Position numbers and translations under genes: made by a program. DNA of 64,000 nucleotides from CAYMAI01 sp964388445 (GTDB lineage: Bacteria > 4484-113 > JAGGVC01): the NCBI GenBank assembly GCA_964388445.1, contig CAYMAI010000001.1, positions 310,001 to 374,000 of the forward strand. Reading direction: 5' to 3'. The notes beneath the pieces are model-generated. The model saw only the letters and a program-made list of their open reading frames with translations. It made no database searches and was not told the DNA's origin. The stretch's first letter is position 1; the number at the start of each line of letters is the position of its first letter. This document shows positions 27,268-36,093 of the stretch, in pieces.

Positions 27268-28640
27268 CTTTCCTTTTCGTCATTTTCGTTAGCCATGCCG
27301 GTCGCGTCGGGTTCGCCCGCCGTTGCGAAAAATGCGCCGCGATGGGCGCGCACGCGTATTTCGTCGCCGGGTTTAACTTCGTTAGCAACGGTAATCGGCT
27401 CCGACTTCCCGCGCCGCGTGACGACGCTGAATCCGCGTTTGAGCTGTTTTTCAAGGTCGCCCGCGTAAATCGCGGAGCGGAATCCGGACAAACCCGATTC
27501 GAGCGAGCCGAGTTTTCCGTCTGCGCCGCGCGCGAGCGCAAGCGACGTCGCCGAGAGGTCGGATTCGCGCCGTGCCGCCGAAATAATTATCGCGGCAATC
27601 GTGCGGTGGTCCAGCGCGCGAGCCGTTTCCGCCCGCAGGCTTTCGATTCGCGCCGGAAGCCCGGTAGCCGCGCCCGCGGCGTCGTCCAAAGTTCTTTCCG
27701 CGTCTTCGATGCGTGCCGAAATAGCGCGCACGGCGCGCAAATCCGCGAGCCGCGCGAAGTCCGATTCGATAGTCCTGATTCGCCTATCGGCAAGCTCGAG
27801 TGCTTGTTGCGAAAGCCGCCCGTACTCGGCCAGAACTATCGGCCAATTGGCGGTGGCGATTTCCATCGCGGCGGTCGGGGTCGGCGCGCGAAGGTCGCTT
27901 GCGAAATCGCATATCGTAAAGTCGATTTCGTGGCCGACGCCGCTAATCACGGGGATCGTGCAGTTCGCCACGGCGCGCGCGAGCGATTCGTCGTTGAAAC
28001 ACCAAAGGTCTTCGATGCTTCCGCCGCCGCGGGCGACGATTACGAGATCGAACTGCCGCGGGTCGCTTTGCGCGGCTTCGAGCGCGGCGATGATTTTCGG
28101 CGGCGCCGAGTCGCCCTGCATAATCGTTGAAAACAGCTTCAGCTCCACGTGCGGCGCGTTTTTGTCGTGAATGTTCAGCATGTCCTGAAGCGCCGCGGTG
28201 GTCGGGCTCGTAACGATCGCAATGCGGTGAGGAAGTTTCGGAACGGGGATTTTTCGCTCTTCGTCGAACAGCCCTTCCGCCTTGAGCCGGGCCTTGATTT
28301 TCTCGAACTCCGCGGCGAGCGCGCCGACGCCTTTCGGGACGACTTCGCTTACGGAAAGCTGATATTCGCCGCGAGGCATATAAACGGTTATCTTTCCGGT
28401 CGCGACCACTTGGTCGCCGTCGTTAAACGGCAGTTTTTTGCGCCCGTGACCGAACCAGACGCACTTTACCAGCGCGTCCTTTTCCTTGAGGTTGAAATAC
28501 ACGTGGCCGAGGCTCGATACCGTAGGCTGAGACACTTCGCCGGCGACCGAGACGTGCATGAATAGAGGTTCCGATTCGAGCGCGGCTTTTATGAGCTTCG
28601 TAAGCTCGAGCACGGTAATCGTTTTTCTCGCGGACGACAC
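27264..28640 (-). CDS. xseA: Exodeoxyribonuclease VII large subunit
   Basis: Catalytic subunit of exonuclease VII, used in mismatch repair and DNA clean-up. N-terminal OB fold (VAGEVSQPTVSSLGHVYFNLKE, here in parts VAGEVSQP and GHVYFNLKE), then the catalytic core IAIVTSPTTAALQDMLNI, VARGGGSIEDLWCFNDE and VGHEIDFTICDFASDLRAPTP. A long coiled-coil and the C-terminal LKRGFSVVTRRGK tail complete the usual plan; 458 aa is normal. The start is a GTG directly downstream of a -10 box, so the message is probably leaderless. Confidence 0.96.
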   Translation of the reverse strand: MSSARKTITVLELTKLIKAALESEPLFMHVSVAGEVSQPTVSSLGHVYFNLKEKDALVKCVWFGHGRKKLPFNDGDQVVATGKITVYMPRGEYQLSVSEVVPKGVGALAAEFEKIKARLKAEGLFDEERKIPVPKLPHRIAIVTSPTTAALQDMLNIHDKNAPHVELKLFSTIMQGDSAPPKIIAALEAAQSDPRQFDLVIVARGGGSIEDLWCFNDESLARAVANCTIPVISGVGHEIDFTICDFASDLRAPTPTAAMEIATANWPIVLAEYGRLSQQALELADRRIRTIESDFARLADLRAVRAISARIEDAERTLDDAAGAATGLPARIESLRAETARALDHRTIAAIIISAARRESDLSATSLALARGADGKLGSLESGLSGFRSAIYAGDLEKQLKRGFSVVTRRGKSEPITVANEVKPGDEIRVRAHRGAFFATAGEPDATGMANENDEKER

Positions 28641-28646
28641 GCTCCG

Positions 28647-28654
28647 ATTTTACA
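28647..28654 (-). promoter_or_regulatory. -10 box for leaderless xseA
   Basis: On the minus strand TGTAAAAT ends exactly 6 nt before the GTG start of xseA. There is no Shine-Dalgarno sequence between them. Confidence 0.55.
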
Positions 28655-28674
28655 CGACGGCGGGTTCGCACGGA

Positions 28675-30780
28675 CTATTTGGCCGGCTTTGGATTATCGG
28701 CAGCGGATGGAAACAGAAAAACGGCGGAAAGAAGCATGCCCGCGATTAAAAACCATACGGCTACTTTATCCTCGAATTTCTCTTCGAACTTGAATTCGAG
28801 TGCGTGCCCTCCGGGAGGAATCAAAACCGCTTGAAACGCGCCGTTCGCTTCGATAATTCGAACCCGATTTCCGTCGAGATACGCTTTCCATCCGGGATAG
28901 TTTGTCGCCGTTCTTACGAACAATGCGGATTTATCGGTGTTAATCGAATATTCCTGCAGCCGCGCGGTTGCCGACACAAGTCTCGCTTCCGAAACTTCGC
29001 CTCGCGATTCGATTGCGACGTTTTCGGTAACCAGCGCAATCTGGTCGAGAAACAGCGGATAGTGCGATTCGATATGTCCGAAAATGTCAGGTTCGGATTC
29101 GAATTTGCGGACGCTGTGTATGAGGTAGTATCCCCGAAGCGGCTCCGTAGCGCCGGGGAGTTCGGACGACGGAAGCGCATTCAGCCAGGCGGCTGTTTCG
29201 GCGGCGCGCGACTCCGCCATCGGGCCGTCTCCGCTTGCGAGCGCGGCGGAGTAAAAATCGCGAAAATTTTCGAGAACCAGTTCGCCGGCCCATCCCACGC
29301 TTCCGAGCCCCGCGATTGACGGATAGCACGGTTTCGAAAACTCGGCGTCGTGATAATTTTCCGGCGCTTCGCCGGTATGGAATATTCGCTTTGCGCCGTC
29401 TTCGGCATTCATTTGTTTGAAAATTTCGGGCACCGGCAGGGCGGATTCCTTCGGCGACGTAAGGTTGAACGCGCGGTGAAACGAAAGCAGCGGGAGGAAG
29501 CACAATAGGAAGAGGGCGGAGGAGGCGATGCGGCGGGCGCGCGCCGAAATCGCGTTAAAAACCGCGCCGTCGAGCGAAATCGCGGCGAGCGCGCAGAGCA
29601 TGAGAATGGCCGGAATTATGAAGCGCGCGGGAATTCGAGTAGCGCTCATCCCAGGCACGAGCCAAAAAATCGCGTATATCCCGGCGTACTTGCCGAGCGC
29701 CAGAACGAGCGCCACCGCGGCCGCGGAATATGCCGCGAGCGCGGCCTTGTACGCATGCGCGATCGGCAGGGCGAACTTCGATGTCTTGCGCGAAAGAATG
29801 CCGATGAAACCGGCGAGCGCGAAAACGGCCGGGATTACTCCGACGAGCGATACGTATTCGACGAATCCTTGCGGGCCGCGATAATCGGGCGATTGCCATG
29901 CGTTCGCCGGCCCGAACGCGAAAGGATAAAGCAAAGTGGCGAGCATCGTGGGCGGATAGCTGTAGGATAGGAAATCCGCGAACGTAAAATCCGAGCGGTT
30001 GCTCATGCCCAGAAGTTGAAGCGTCGAAAGCACTTGCGGAAGCGCGATAAACGCGCCGAGGAAAAAGCCCGCAGCCGGCGCGGCGATGAACGGCAATACT
30101 TTCGGCCTGTTTTCGCGCCGCTCGACCGCCAGTTTCGCGGCCAGGAGCAAGATTAGCGCGATGAATGAGATGGCTGTCATTTGCGGATGTCCGGCGAGAA
30201 TCATCGACGCGGAGACGATTGAAACGAGAGCGATTTTTTTGAGCAAGCCGGCGTTAGAAGTTCCGCGCAAATGCGCCGCGCGAGCGGCGTCCAGCCCCGC
30301 GGCAATAAGCCATGGCATAAGCGATGCGACCGCGACGAGATTGAAATGGCCGAGGTGGGCAATAAGCGGCCCGCTCGCCATGAACACGGTTGACATTATC
30401 GCCGCCCCCGAATGGCTTGCGGAAAGCCGCCGGAAAAGGAAGTATGCGCCAGCGCCCGCGAGAATCGTGTGCAAAAGACAGAAAAGCGAAATCGCCGTCC
30501 AAACGTCGAACAGCGAATGGAGGAAAAGGTTCGGCGGATAAAGCATCCCCGTCTGGCCTTCGGCGAACAGCGGAAATCCGCACGCCTGATCGGGATACCA
30601 AAGCGCGAGCCTGCCCTCCTTGAGTTCGGAGGCATAAAAGTTTCGCCACGGGTAATTTTGATAGACGATGTCGCCGCTGGGCGCGTAAACTTCGCCGAAG
30701 AACAGCACCGGAGAATGCAGGACAATCGCCGCCGCGATTATCGCCGCAAGCGCGGCAAAAGCGCCTTTGAATTCCGTCAT
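28675..30780 (-). CDS. YfhO-like polytopic membrane protein
   Basis: A 701-residue protein with about a dozen membrane spans in the first two thirds and a C-terminal extracytoplasmic domain. The opening SPVLFFGEVYAPSGD, PWRNFYASELKEGRLALW, and the C-terminal NYPGWKAYLDGNRV with PPGGHALEF are hallmarks of the YfhO/GT-C-like family, thought to glycosylate teichoic acids or other envelope polymers. The charged D at position ~37 in the first loop fits a GT-C active site. Substrate unknown. The ATG lies 6 nt after a -10 box, suggesting a leaderless transcript. Confidence 0.85.
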   Translation of the reverse strand: MTEFKGAFAALAAIIAAAIVLHSPVLFFGEVYAPSGDIVYQNYPWRNFYASELKEGRLALWYPDQACGFPLFAEGQTGMLYPPNLFLHSLFDVWTAISLFCLLHTILAGAGAYFLFRRLSASHSGAAIMSTVFMASGPLIAHLGHFNLVAVASLMPWLIAAGLDAARAAHLRGTSNAGLLKKIALVSIVSASMILAGHPQMTAISFIALILLLAAKLAVERRENRPKVLPFIAAPAAGFFLGAFIALPQVLSTLQLLGMSNRSDFTFADFLSYSYPPTMLATLLYPFAFGPANAWQSPDYRGPQGFVEYVSLVGVIPAVFALAGFIGILSRKTSKFALPIAHAYKAALAAYSAAAVALVLALGKYAGIYAIFWLVPGMSATRIPARFIIPAILMLCALAAISLDGAVFNAISARARRIASSALFLLCFLPLLSFHRAFNLTSPKESALPVPEIFKQMNAEDGAKRIFHTGEAPENYHDAEFSKPCYPSIAGLGSVGWAGELVLENFRDFYSAALASGDGPMAESRAAETAAWLNALPSSELPGATEPLRGYYLIHSVRKFESEPDIFGHIESHYPLFLDQIALVTENVAIESRGEVSEARLVSATARLQEYSINTDKSALFVRTATNYPGWKAYLDGNRVRIIEANGAFQAVLIPPGGHALEFKFEEKFEDKVAVWFLIAGMLLSAVFLFPSAADNPKPAK

Positions 30781-30786
30781 CGCCGG

Positions 30787-30795
30787 ATTTTATCA
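30787..30795 (-). promoter_or_regulatory. Extended -10 for leaderless yfhO-like gene
   Basis: Minus-strand TGATAAAAT (TG-N-TAAAAT) ends exactly 6 nt before the ATG. No ribosome site. Confidence 0.6.
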
Positions 30796-30921
30796 TCCGC
30801 GCCCGCGGCGCCCGCAACCTTACCCTGCGGGCGGAGTCGATAATGACGGAGGGCGAGTCCGGTTCGATTGCGCCGGAAAATGGATAGAATATAGTTGTCG
30901 CGTCGTTCGCGGCGAAAAATT

Positions 30922-31764
30922 ATGGCGGCTGTAAAGTTTAACTGGGACATTGTTTGGAATATCGCTCTCATCGCGCTTTGGATTTGGCAGGCGCGATGGA
31001 CGTGGCTCGACGCGCACGCGAAATACGGACGGGGGCCGTTTTTCGGGCTGTTGGCGCTTTTTCTGCCGGGTGCGGGGATATTGTTCTACTTTTTGTACCG
31101 CGAAAGCGCGCTGATGGAAATCGACATGCTCGACGCCGAAACGGCGCTCGAAGTTTCGGACACGGTGCAGGTCAGCCGCACCGCCGGGGACAGGGCGAGT
31201 TCGAGAGACGTCAGAAATATGGCGAGAAATACCGGTCGTTTCATTAGCCGGCGCGACCGTCGCGACGCGAAGGAACTGCGCGAAAAAGCCGCCGCCGTGG
31301 AAAACGAAAATCCGCTTCTCGCGAAAGAGCTCAGGGAAAAGGCGGATCTTCTCGACCCGCCGCGCCCGCCGCGAAAGCCGTTTCGGCGCAGGTGGAAGGA
31401 GTTTTGGATTATTCAGCGCGACAAATGGGAAATCCGGCGGAAGAGGATGCGGGAGCGAAGGGAATATCTGAAGCGGCCGAAAAAACTGCGCAAGTACGAC
31501 GAATTCATGGAGCGGCTTCAAAAGACGCCGGTCGTCGACCCTACGATGGAAGGGCTGATTTTCGAAGGGCAATACGAAGTTGCGCGCGAGCGTGCGATAA
31601 TAAACCTGCAAATCGCGGAAGAAGCGGGCGACGAGCGCAAAATCATCACCTATCGGCGATACCTCGACCAAATCGAAAAAATCACGCATATGTATTTCCC
31701 CGAGCGCGCCGAAGAAGACGAGACGCTGGAAAAATACGATATGTCCGGCGGCGGAGAGGAGTAA
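30922..31764 (+). CDS. Two-span membrane protein with basic cytoplasmic domain
   Basis: Not assigned. Two N-terminal hydrophobic segments (IVWNIALIALWIWQARW and FFGLLALFLPGAGILFYFLY) resemble the PLDc_N-type membrane anchor. They are followed by about 220 highly charged residues rich in Arg, Lys and Glu (RRDRRDAKELREKAA, RRKRMRERREYLKRPKKLRK), probably long helices or coiled coil on the cytoplasmic face that could contact nucleic acid or ribosomes. The ATG at 30922 was preferred to a TTG 27 nt upstream; neither has a strong ribosome site. Monocistronic. Confidence 0.6.
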   Translation: MAAVKFNWDIVWNIALIALWIWQARWTWLDAHAKYGRGPFFGLLALFLPGAGILFYFLYRESALMEIDMLDAETALEVSDTVQVSRTAGDRASSRDVRNMARNTGRFISRRDRRDAKELREKAAAVENENPLLAKELREKADLLDPPRPPRKPFRRRWKEFWIIQRDKWEIRRKRMRERREYLKRPKKLRKYDEFMERLQKTPVVDPTMEGLIFEGQYEVARERAIINLQIAEEAGDERKIITYRRYLDQIEKITHMYFPERAEEDETLEKYDMSGGGEE

Positions 31765-31929
31765 ATTTTCGACATATGACGCGCGCGAACGGCGAGCGAG
31801 AGGACAGCGCGCGGCTAGCTGTTTCCTTTGCTTTGTCGAACCTTTCTGTAATGAAATGTAGAAAAAAAGCGAAAGGATGGCGAACGACAAAAAGGCCGCA
31901 AAAAGCTGATAACCCGGCCGAATTTAGGG

Positions 31930-31935
31930 TATGAT
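31930..31935 (+). promoter_or_regulatory. -10 box upstream of the toxin-antitoxin pair
   Basis: TATGAT lies 25 nt upstream of the antitoxin ATG. CTGATA at 31905-31910 could be a weak -35 with a long 19 nt spacer. The AT-rich 31800-31930 region contains no gene. Confidence 0.35.
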
Positions 31936-31960
31936 ATTTTGTCCTACTCCGAGGTGCGCT

Positions 31961-32203
31961 ATGCCGAAACTTAAAATCGCCGTGACAATAGACGAGGCGC
32001 TGTTGTGCGAACTCGACAAGCTCGTGGCGGATGAGGTTTTTCCTAGCCGCAGCAGCGCGATTGAAAGCGCGGTGAAACTTGCGCAAAAAGCCATGCGCCG
32101 CAAGAGGCTTCTTCGCGAGCTCGACAAGATTTCGCCGGAAGAAGAAATTGCCCTTGCCGAGGAATTCGAGACTGCGGATATTGAAACATGGCCGGAATAC
32201 TAA
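31961..32203 (+). CDS. Ribbon-helix-helix antitoxin of a MazF-type pair
   Basis: An 80-residue protein. The N-terminus KIAVTIDEALLCELDKLV plus FPSRSSAIESAVKLA is the RHH (CopG/MazE-like) DNA-binding fold that would bind and repress its own promoter. The acidic C-terminus (SPEEEIALAEEFETADIETW) is the expected toxin-wrapping tail. GAGGTG lies 5 nt before the ATG at 31961; an upstream ATG at 31931 sits inside the promoter and is unlikely. It overlaps the toxin gene by 16 nt. Confidence 0.9.
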   Translation: MPKLKIAVTIDEALLCELDKLVADEVFPSRSSAIESAVKLAQKAMRRKRLLRELDKISPEEEIALAEEFETADIETWPEY

Positions 32204-32523
32204 GGGGCGGAATATATTGGTGCGAGCTGGAGCCGGGAGTAGGTCACGAGCAGAGCGGGAAAAGGCCGGTGTTGGTAATAAGCCACGCGCAAGTAAACGA
32301 TAAGCTTCGTACCGCAATCGTAATCCCTTTGACGAGTTCGAGCCAGCGAGCCGGTTTTCCGCTGACCATGGAACTCGGCGATAAAAAACTGTCCAAAAAG
32401 TCTTGGCTGAAAATTTCGCAAGTCAGAACGGTCTCGATTGCAAGATTGTCCAAGCTAATTACAAAAGTGAACGACCAAGTGCTAGTTAAGGCAATTTCGG
32501 GTTTAACGGAGCTTATATCATAG
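32188..32523 (+). CDS. mazF: MazF/PemK-family endoribonuclease toxin
   Basis: Sequence-specific mRNA interferase. It carries the family's GGIYWCELEPGVGHEQSGKRPVLVIS opening (parts: GGIYWCELEP and EQSGKRPVLVIS with the catalytic Arg), the conserved VIPLTSS strand with the catalytic Thr/Ser, and SWLKISQVRTVSIARL near the C-terminus. At 111 aa it is full length and no inactivating change is seen. Paired with the overlapping RHH antitoxin. Confidence 0.93.
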   Translation: MAGILRGGIYWCELEPGVGHEQSGKRPVLVISHAQVNDKLRTAIVIPLTSSSQRAGFPLTMELGDKKLSKKSWLKISQVRTVSIARLSKLITKVNDQVLVKAISGLTELIS

Positions 32524-32639
32524 GCGGCTGCCGCATATTCGCGCCCTCGTGAGTTTTTCGCTTGAAATCGGACACATACCGGGATATTCTATTCAGGGCT
32601 TAGAACGGCCACCGGGATTTCCTTCGAGGGAGGAGCGAG

Positions 32640-32768
32640 ATGAGAATTGCGGGAATTTTACTGGCGGCAATTTTGCTGCTTTCGCTGTCCGCCTACGCGT
32701 CTTCCTGCGGGAAGGCAGGCGGTGCTACACTTTCCGAATGCCCATTGCGGCGGCGATACTTGTTTTGA
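32640..32768 (+). CDS. Small secreted or lipoprotein peptide, 42 aa
   Basis: A short frame with a strong ribosome site (GGGAGGAGC 4 nt upstream) encodes MRIAGILLAAILLLSLSAYA, a textbook signal sequence, followed by SSC (a possible lipobox cysteine, Cys23) and a 20-residue tail. It ends inside the first codons of the transporter gene in another frame (overlap 32738-32768). It could be a small lipoprotein or a leader peptide. The -10 box of the transporter lies within it. No homologue is known to me. Confidence 0.45.
   Translation: MRIAGILLAAILLLSLSAYASSCGKAGGATLSECPLRRRYLF
32723..32731 (+). promoter_or_regulatory. Extended -10 for leaderless ion-transporter gene
   Basis: TGCTACACT (TG-N-TACACT) ends exactly 6 nt before the ATG at 32738. 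No ribosome site precedes that ATG. Confidence 0.55.
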
Positions 32769-33970
32769 CCTACGTTCTGATTGCGCTTCAGCGCTTTCTG
32801 CGCACGCGGCTCAAAATGCCCTCCGGCGCGCTTCTCGGCGCGGCGTTGATGGCGGTGTTCGGCGGAATTCCTGCGGATAAAACGCTGTCGCACATACCCG
32901 CGGACATTCTGCTTTTCCTGACGGGGATGCTCGTTATCGCCGTGTATTTGCAGGCGGGGAACGCGGTTTCGTTTTTCGCCGGGAGCGCTCTGCGCCTCGC
33001 GAATTCGCCGGTCAAACTTTTGATTTTTTTCACGCTGACCGGCGCGATTGTTTCCGCATTGGCGCTTAACCTGACTGCGGCGATTCTCCTCGCACCGCTC
33101 GCGCTATCGATTTGCCGCAAGGTGGGCGAAAAACCGGCGCCATATTTAATAGCGCTGATACTGGGCATAAACCTCGGCAGCGCCGCGACGGCGATGGGCA
33201 GCCCGCAGACGATGTTCATCGTGTCGCTTTCCGGCATGGGATTTTGGGAATATTCCTCGAAAATGATGGTCGTTTCGGCCGTGGGGACCGCCGCGGCAAT
33301 CGCATGGCTGCTCGCAATTTACGGCAGGCAAATGCGCGGCAGAAGCTTCGCGGGGGAAAAGGACGCGTCGGTAAGTCATGGCCTCGGTTTTACCGGCGCG
33401 ACGAGCGTCATAGTCTCTGCGGGCGTGATAATCGCGCTTTTCCTCGGCGCGCCGCTGCCGGTGGCGGCGATGGCCGGCGCCGCGGTTCTAGTAGCGATAA
33501 ATCCGCAACCGCCGAAGGACGTGCTGTCCATCGTCAACTGGCCGCTGATTATCTTCATCGGCTCTTTGTTTGTCATCGTCGGCGCGGCGGCCGATGCGGG
33601 AATCGCCGGGTGGCTTGGCGAAAGCGTACTGCCGTTTCTCGCTGCCGAGGCCAAGGCGGGAATGGCGCTGTTCGTGGCGGCTTTGACTGCGCTCACCGCG
33701 CTGTTTTCGGGGGTACCTGCGGCGGCGCTCGTTTCGCCCGCGCTTGAAGGACTGGATGCGCCAAAGGCCGTCTGGTTCGCTATCGCTGTCGCTACGACGT
33801 TCGCGGGGAACGTTACGCTGTACGGCTCGCTGTCGAACCTGTCCGTTATCGAACAAACCGCGGCTCACGACGAAGCACGCATAGGCGCGCTGGAATTTTT
33901 GCGGGCCGGGCTTCCCGTAACGTTGATTACGCTCGCAATCGGGCTTGCGATGCTTACTTTAGGCGGATAA
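32738..33970 (+). CDS. Anion/citrate-type (IT superfamily) transporter
   Basis: A 410-residue inner-membrane protein with about 11 spans, similar in plan to ArsB/NhaD/CitM transporters. Features are the scoop-like LTAAILLAPLALSICRKVG, INLGSAATAMGSPQTMFIVSLSGM (the conserved G-x-A-T-x-x-G-x-P-Q-N region, here with T instead of N), a central cytoplasmic loop and a second repeat with ATTFAGNVTLYGSLSNLSVIE, the family's second hairpin. Substrate could be an anion, arsenite or Na+/H+; unknown. I start it at the ATG at 32738 because the membrane domain begins there and a -10 box sits 6 nt upstream. Confidence 0.85.
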   Translation: MPIAAAILVLTYVLIALQRFLRTRLKMPSGALLGAALMAVFGGIPADKTLSHIPADILLFLTGMLVIAVYLQAGNAVSFFAGSALRLANSPVKLLIFFTLTGAIVSALALNLTAAILLAPLALSICRKVGEKPAPYLIALILGINLGSAATAMGSPQTMFIVSLSGMGFWEYSSKMMVVSAVGTAAAIAWLLAIYGRQMRGRSFAGEKDASVSHGLGFTGATSVIVSAGVIIALFLGAPLPVAAMAGAAVLVAINPQPPKDVLSIVNWPLIIFIGSLFVIVGAAADAGIAGWLGESVLPFLAAEAKAGMALFVAALTALTALFSGVPAAALVSPALEGLDAPKAVWFAIAVATTFAGNVTLYGSLSNLSVIEQTAAHDEARIGALEFLRAGLPVTLITLAIGLAMLTLGG

Positions 33971-33985
33971 GAGCGGCGGTCCGGC

Positions 33986-34792
33986 TTACGTGCCCACCGG
34001 ACGGCCGTCCGCGTCGAGAAGAGTTACATACTCGAAATCGAAAGCGGATGTTCGCGACGGCTCGCGGTCCGCGCTCGCTGCCTTTTTCTCTTCGAAAATC
34101 ACGCGGGCTAGAACCCCCGTGCCGCTGATTCCGCCTTGACCGCGCTTGCGGGTAATCGAAACCGCTACGACGCCTATCGGAGTTTTGTCCTTTTCGCCGA
34201 TGAATAGGACGTCATTCCCCAAGAAGTCGCCCTTTTCGACGGCTACGCAAGTGTATTTCGACTGCTGAAAATTGATGCGAAACGCCGCTTGAAACAGATT
34301 CGTCACGCCGCTTGCGCTTACGCTGACTACTTTGCGGCCTTGGGAGTCGGTCGTTACGCTCATCGTGGCGGCGGAATTGCCGATGACGATTCGCTTTTGG
34401 GCGCTTCTGTCGCCGATTGCCGCAGATAACGTGAACTCGCCGGGCGACGCTGGCGTGACCCAAAATATTTTGTTTTGCTTCGTTGTCAGGCTGGCCGCGC
34501 CCCCTGTTTGAGAAATGCCGCGAAGCACCATAGTAAAGTCCGGCTGGGCTTCGTAAAGCGTGCCGCCGCTGGCGGTGTAGAGCTTCAATCTGTCGGATAC
34601 CGGCGTGCCGGTCGCGGACGCGTCTATGGTCACTTCGACGAGCGCGGTCGTTCCGGGCGTCGCCGGATTAACGATTAGGTCGCGCACGTTCACGGCGTCG
34701 CCGGGCGAGCCGCCGTCTTTGCCGCCGCCGTTATTGCAGCCGGCAAGTGCGAGCAATAGCGAGAAAACGAGGATTACAACCGATTTAATCAT
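33986..34792 (-). CDS. Lipoprotein with cohesin-like C-terminal domain
   Basis: A 268-residue lipoprotein (lipobox LALAGC, Cys19) with a Gly/Asp linker, a middle Ig-like region (VNPATPGTTALVEVTIDASATG) and a C-terminal segment from about residue 145. VTNLFQAAFRINFQQSKY, EKGDFLGNDVLF, GVVAVSITRKRGQGGISG and GTGVLARVIFEE follow the strand pattern of cohesin domains (the GDFLG and GxSGxGxLAxIxF elements). Cohesins bind dockerins, and a dockerin-like lipoprotein is encoded at 23578-26022. Convergent with the transporter. Confidence 0.75.
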   Translation of the reverse strand: MIKSVVILVFSLLLALAGCNNGGGKDGGSPGDAVNVRDLIVNPATPGTTALVEVTIDASATGTPVSDRLKLYTASGGTLYEAQPDFTMVLRGISQTGGAASLTTKQNKIFWVTPASPGEFTLSAAIGDRSAQKRIVIGNSAATMSVTTDSQGRKVVSVSASGVTNLFQAAFRINFQQSKYTCVAVEKGDFLGNDVLFIGEKDKTPIGVVAVSITRKRGQGGISGTGVLARVIFEEKKAASADREPSRTSAFDFEYVTLLDADGRPVGT

Positions 34793-34800
34793 GGCGCATG

Positions 34801-34806
34801 ATTTTA
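34801..34806 (-). promoter_or_regulatory. -10 box of the cohesin-like lipoprotein gene
   Basis: Minus-strand TAAAAT ends 8 nt before the ATG with no ribosome site, again suggesting a leaderless or nearly leaderless mRNA. Confidence 0.45.
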
Positions 34807-34849
34807 CCCCAAATTCGCCGAATAAGGCACGCGCGCGAAGCCCGCTTCG

Positions 34850-34878
34850 TTGACTTTATGCGGGCGCGACTTTAAACT
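34850..34878 (+). promoter_or_regulatory. Promoter of the potassium-channel gene
   Basis: TTGACT at 34850-34855 and TAAACT at 34873-34878 are separated by the optimal 17 bp. The -10 ends 6 nt before the GTG at 34885, and the ATG at 34879 would lie upstream of the transcription start, so GTG is the better start. Confidence 0.65.
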
Positions 34879-34884
34879 ATGCCC

Positions 34885-36093
34885 GTGCTTCAGGCTTGGC
34901 GAAGGTTTAACTATGCGTTCTGGTCAACCGCATCCGACCTTGTGGACATCGCGAGGCGCGAAGGTCTGCACCGGTTCGCGCTGATAATAGCCGCGATTCT
35001 CGTTTTCTCCGCGCTGGGCGTTTTTCTTTTCGAATACGGAGCGAAGCCTGGCAGCTTCGGAAATATTTGGGACGCGCTATGGTGGTCGATCGTTACGGCC
35101 ATGACCGTGGGATACGGCGACATGTATCCGGTGACCGCGGGGGGCAGGGCGGTGGCGCTGTTCGAAATTCTGGCGTTCGGGCTTTTTGTAATGCCGCTGT
35201 TCGTCGCCACAATCACGTCGGTTTACGTCTCTCGGCGCATCAAGGAGGGCAAAGGCTTGGAAGAAGTCAAATTCATCGACCATTTGATTATCTGCGGTTA
35301 CAATCTGAACTGCGCCAATATTCTGGAAGGCTTGAGGAAGCTCGGCGATTCCGAGCCGGTGCCGGTAATTCTTGTTGCCGACCTGCCCGAAGACGATTCC
35401 TCGGAATTGCTTTATCGATATTCCGACTTGAATCTCAAGTACGTTCACGGCGATTTCACATCCGAAAGCGTCCTTAAGCGCGCGAACGCACAGCACGCCA
35501 AGTATGCCATCGTGCTTGCGGAGTACGAGACGGAACAACTTCATAAAAGCGACGAACGGGCGATTCTGGCTACGCTAACGATTAAAAGCCTAAACAAAAG
35601 AATCACCGTGTCGGCGGAAATTTTGGACCCCGCCAACAAAGGGCATATGAAACGCGCCAACGCCGACGAAATAGTCGTGGTCGGCGAAGATTCCGGATTT
35701 CTGTTGACCGCGGGAGTTCTTGCGCCGGGCCTTCCCGAAGTCGTGCGGGAACTGACAAGCTGGGTGTTCGGAAGCGAGCTTTGGCATCGGAAGATACCGC
35801 GGGAATTCGAGGGCAAAACATTTTCGGAACTAATGAATCATTTCCTTCAAACCGACGGCTCGCTTTTAATCGGCCTAATCAGTTTCGAAAAGCCGATTTC
35901 GCTCGACGACATTTTGGGCGAGGACTTTTCGAGCATTGACCATTTCATCAAAATGCAATTCGAAAGGTCGGGCAAGAAAGATCTTGACGGCGGCGAAGAC
36001 AACGTCGACGTGCATATCAATCCCGGAGCGGACTACGCGGTGGGCGAAAACGACGTCGCGGTCGTCATCAACCCGCCGGGAGGGAAAAAATGA
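34885..36093 (+). CDS. Two-span K+ channel with RCK/TrkA-N domain
   Basis: An MthK-like potassium channel subunit of about 402 aa. Membrane spans at about 31-51 and 89-113 flank a pore loop with the full K+ selectivity filter MTVGYGD (residues 73-79). The cytoplasmic RCK domain starts near KFIDHLIICGYNLNCANILEGL, although the third glycine of the Rossmann motif is replaced (GYNLNC), and runs through VHGDFTSESVLKRANAQHAKYAIVLA. A short C-terminal RCK-C-like lobe follows. The stop overlaps by 4 nt the ATG of a cyclic-nucleotide-binding protein, so the two are translated together. Confidence 0.9.
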   Translation: MLQAWRRFNYAFWSTASDLVDIARREGLHRFALIIAAILVFSALGVFLFEYGAKPGSFGNIWDALWWSIVTAMTVGYGDMYPVTAGGRAVALFEILAFGLFVMPLFVATITSVYVSRRIKEGKGLEEVKFIDHLIICGYNLNCANILEGLRKLGDSEPVPVILVADLPEDDSSELLYRYSDLNLKYVHGDFTSESVLKRANAQHAKYAIVLAEYETEQLHKSDERAILATLTIKSLNKRITVSAEILDPANKGHMKRANADEIVVVGEDSGFLLTAGVLAPGLPEVVRELTSWVFGSELWHRKIPREFEGKTFSELMNHFLQTDGSLLIGLISFEKPISLDDILGEDFSSIDHFIKMQFERSGKKDLDGGEDNVDVHINPGADYAVGENDVAVVINPPGGKK

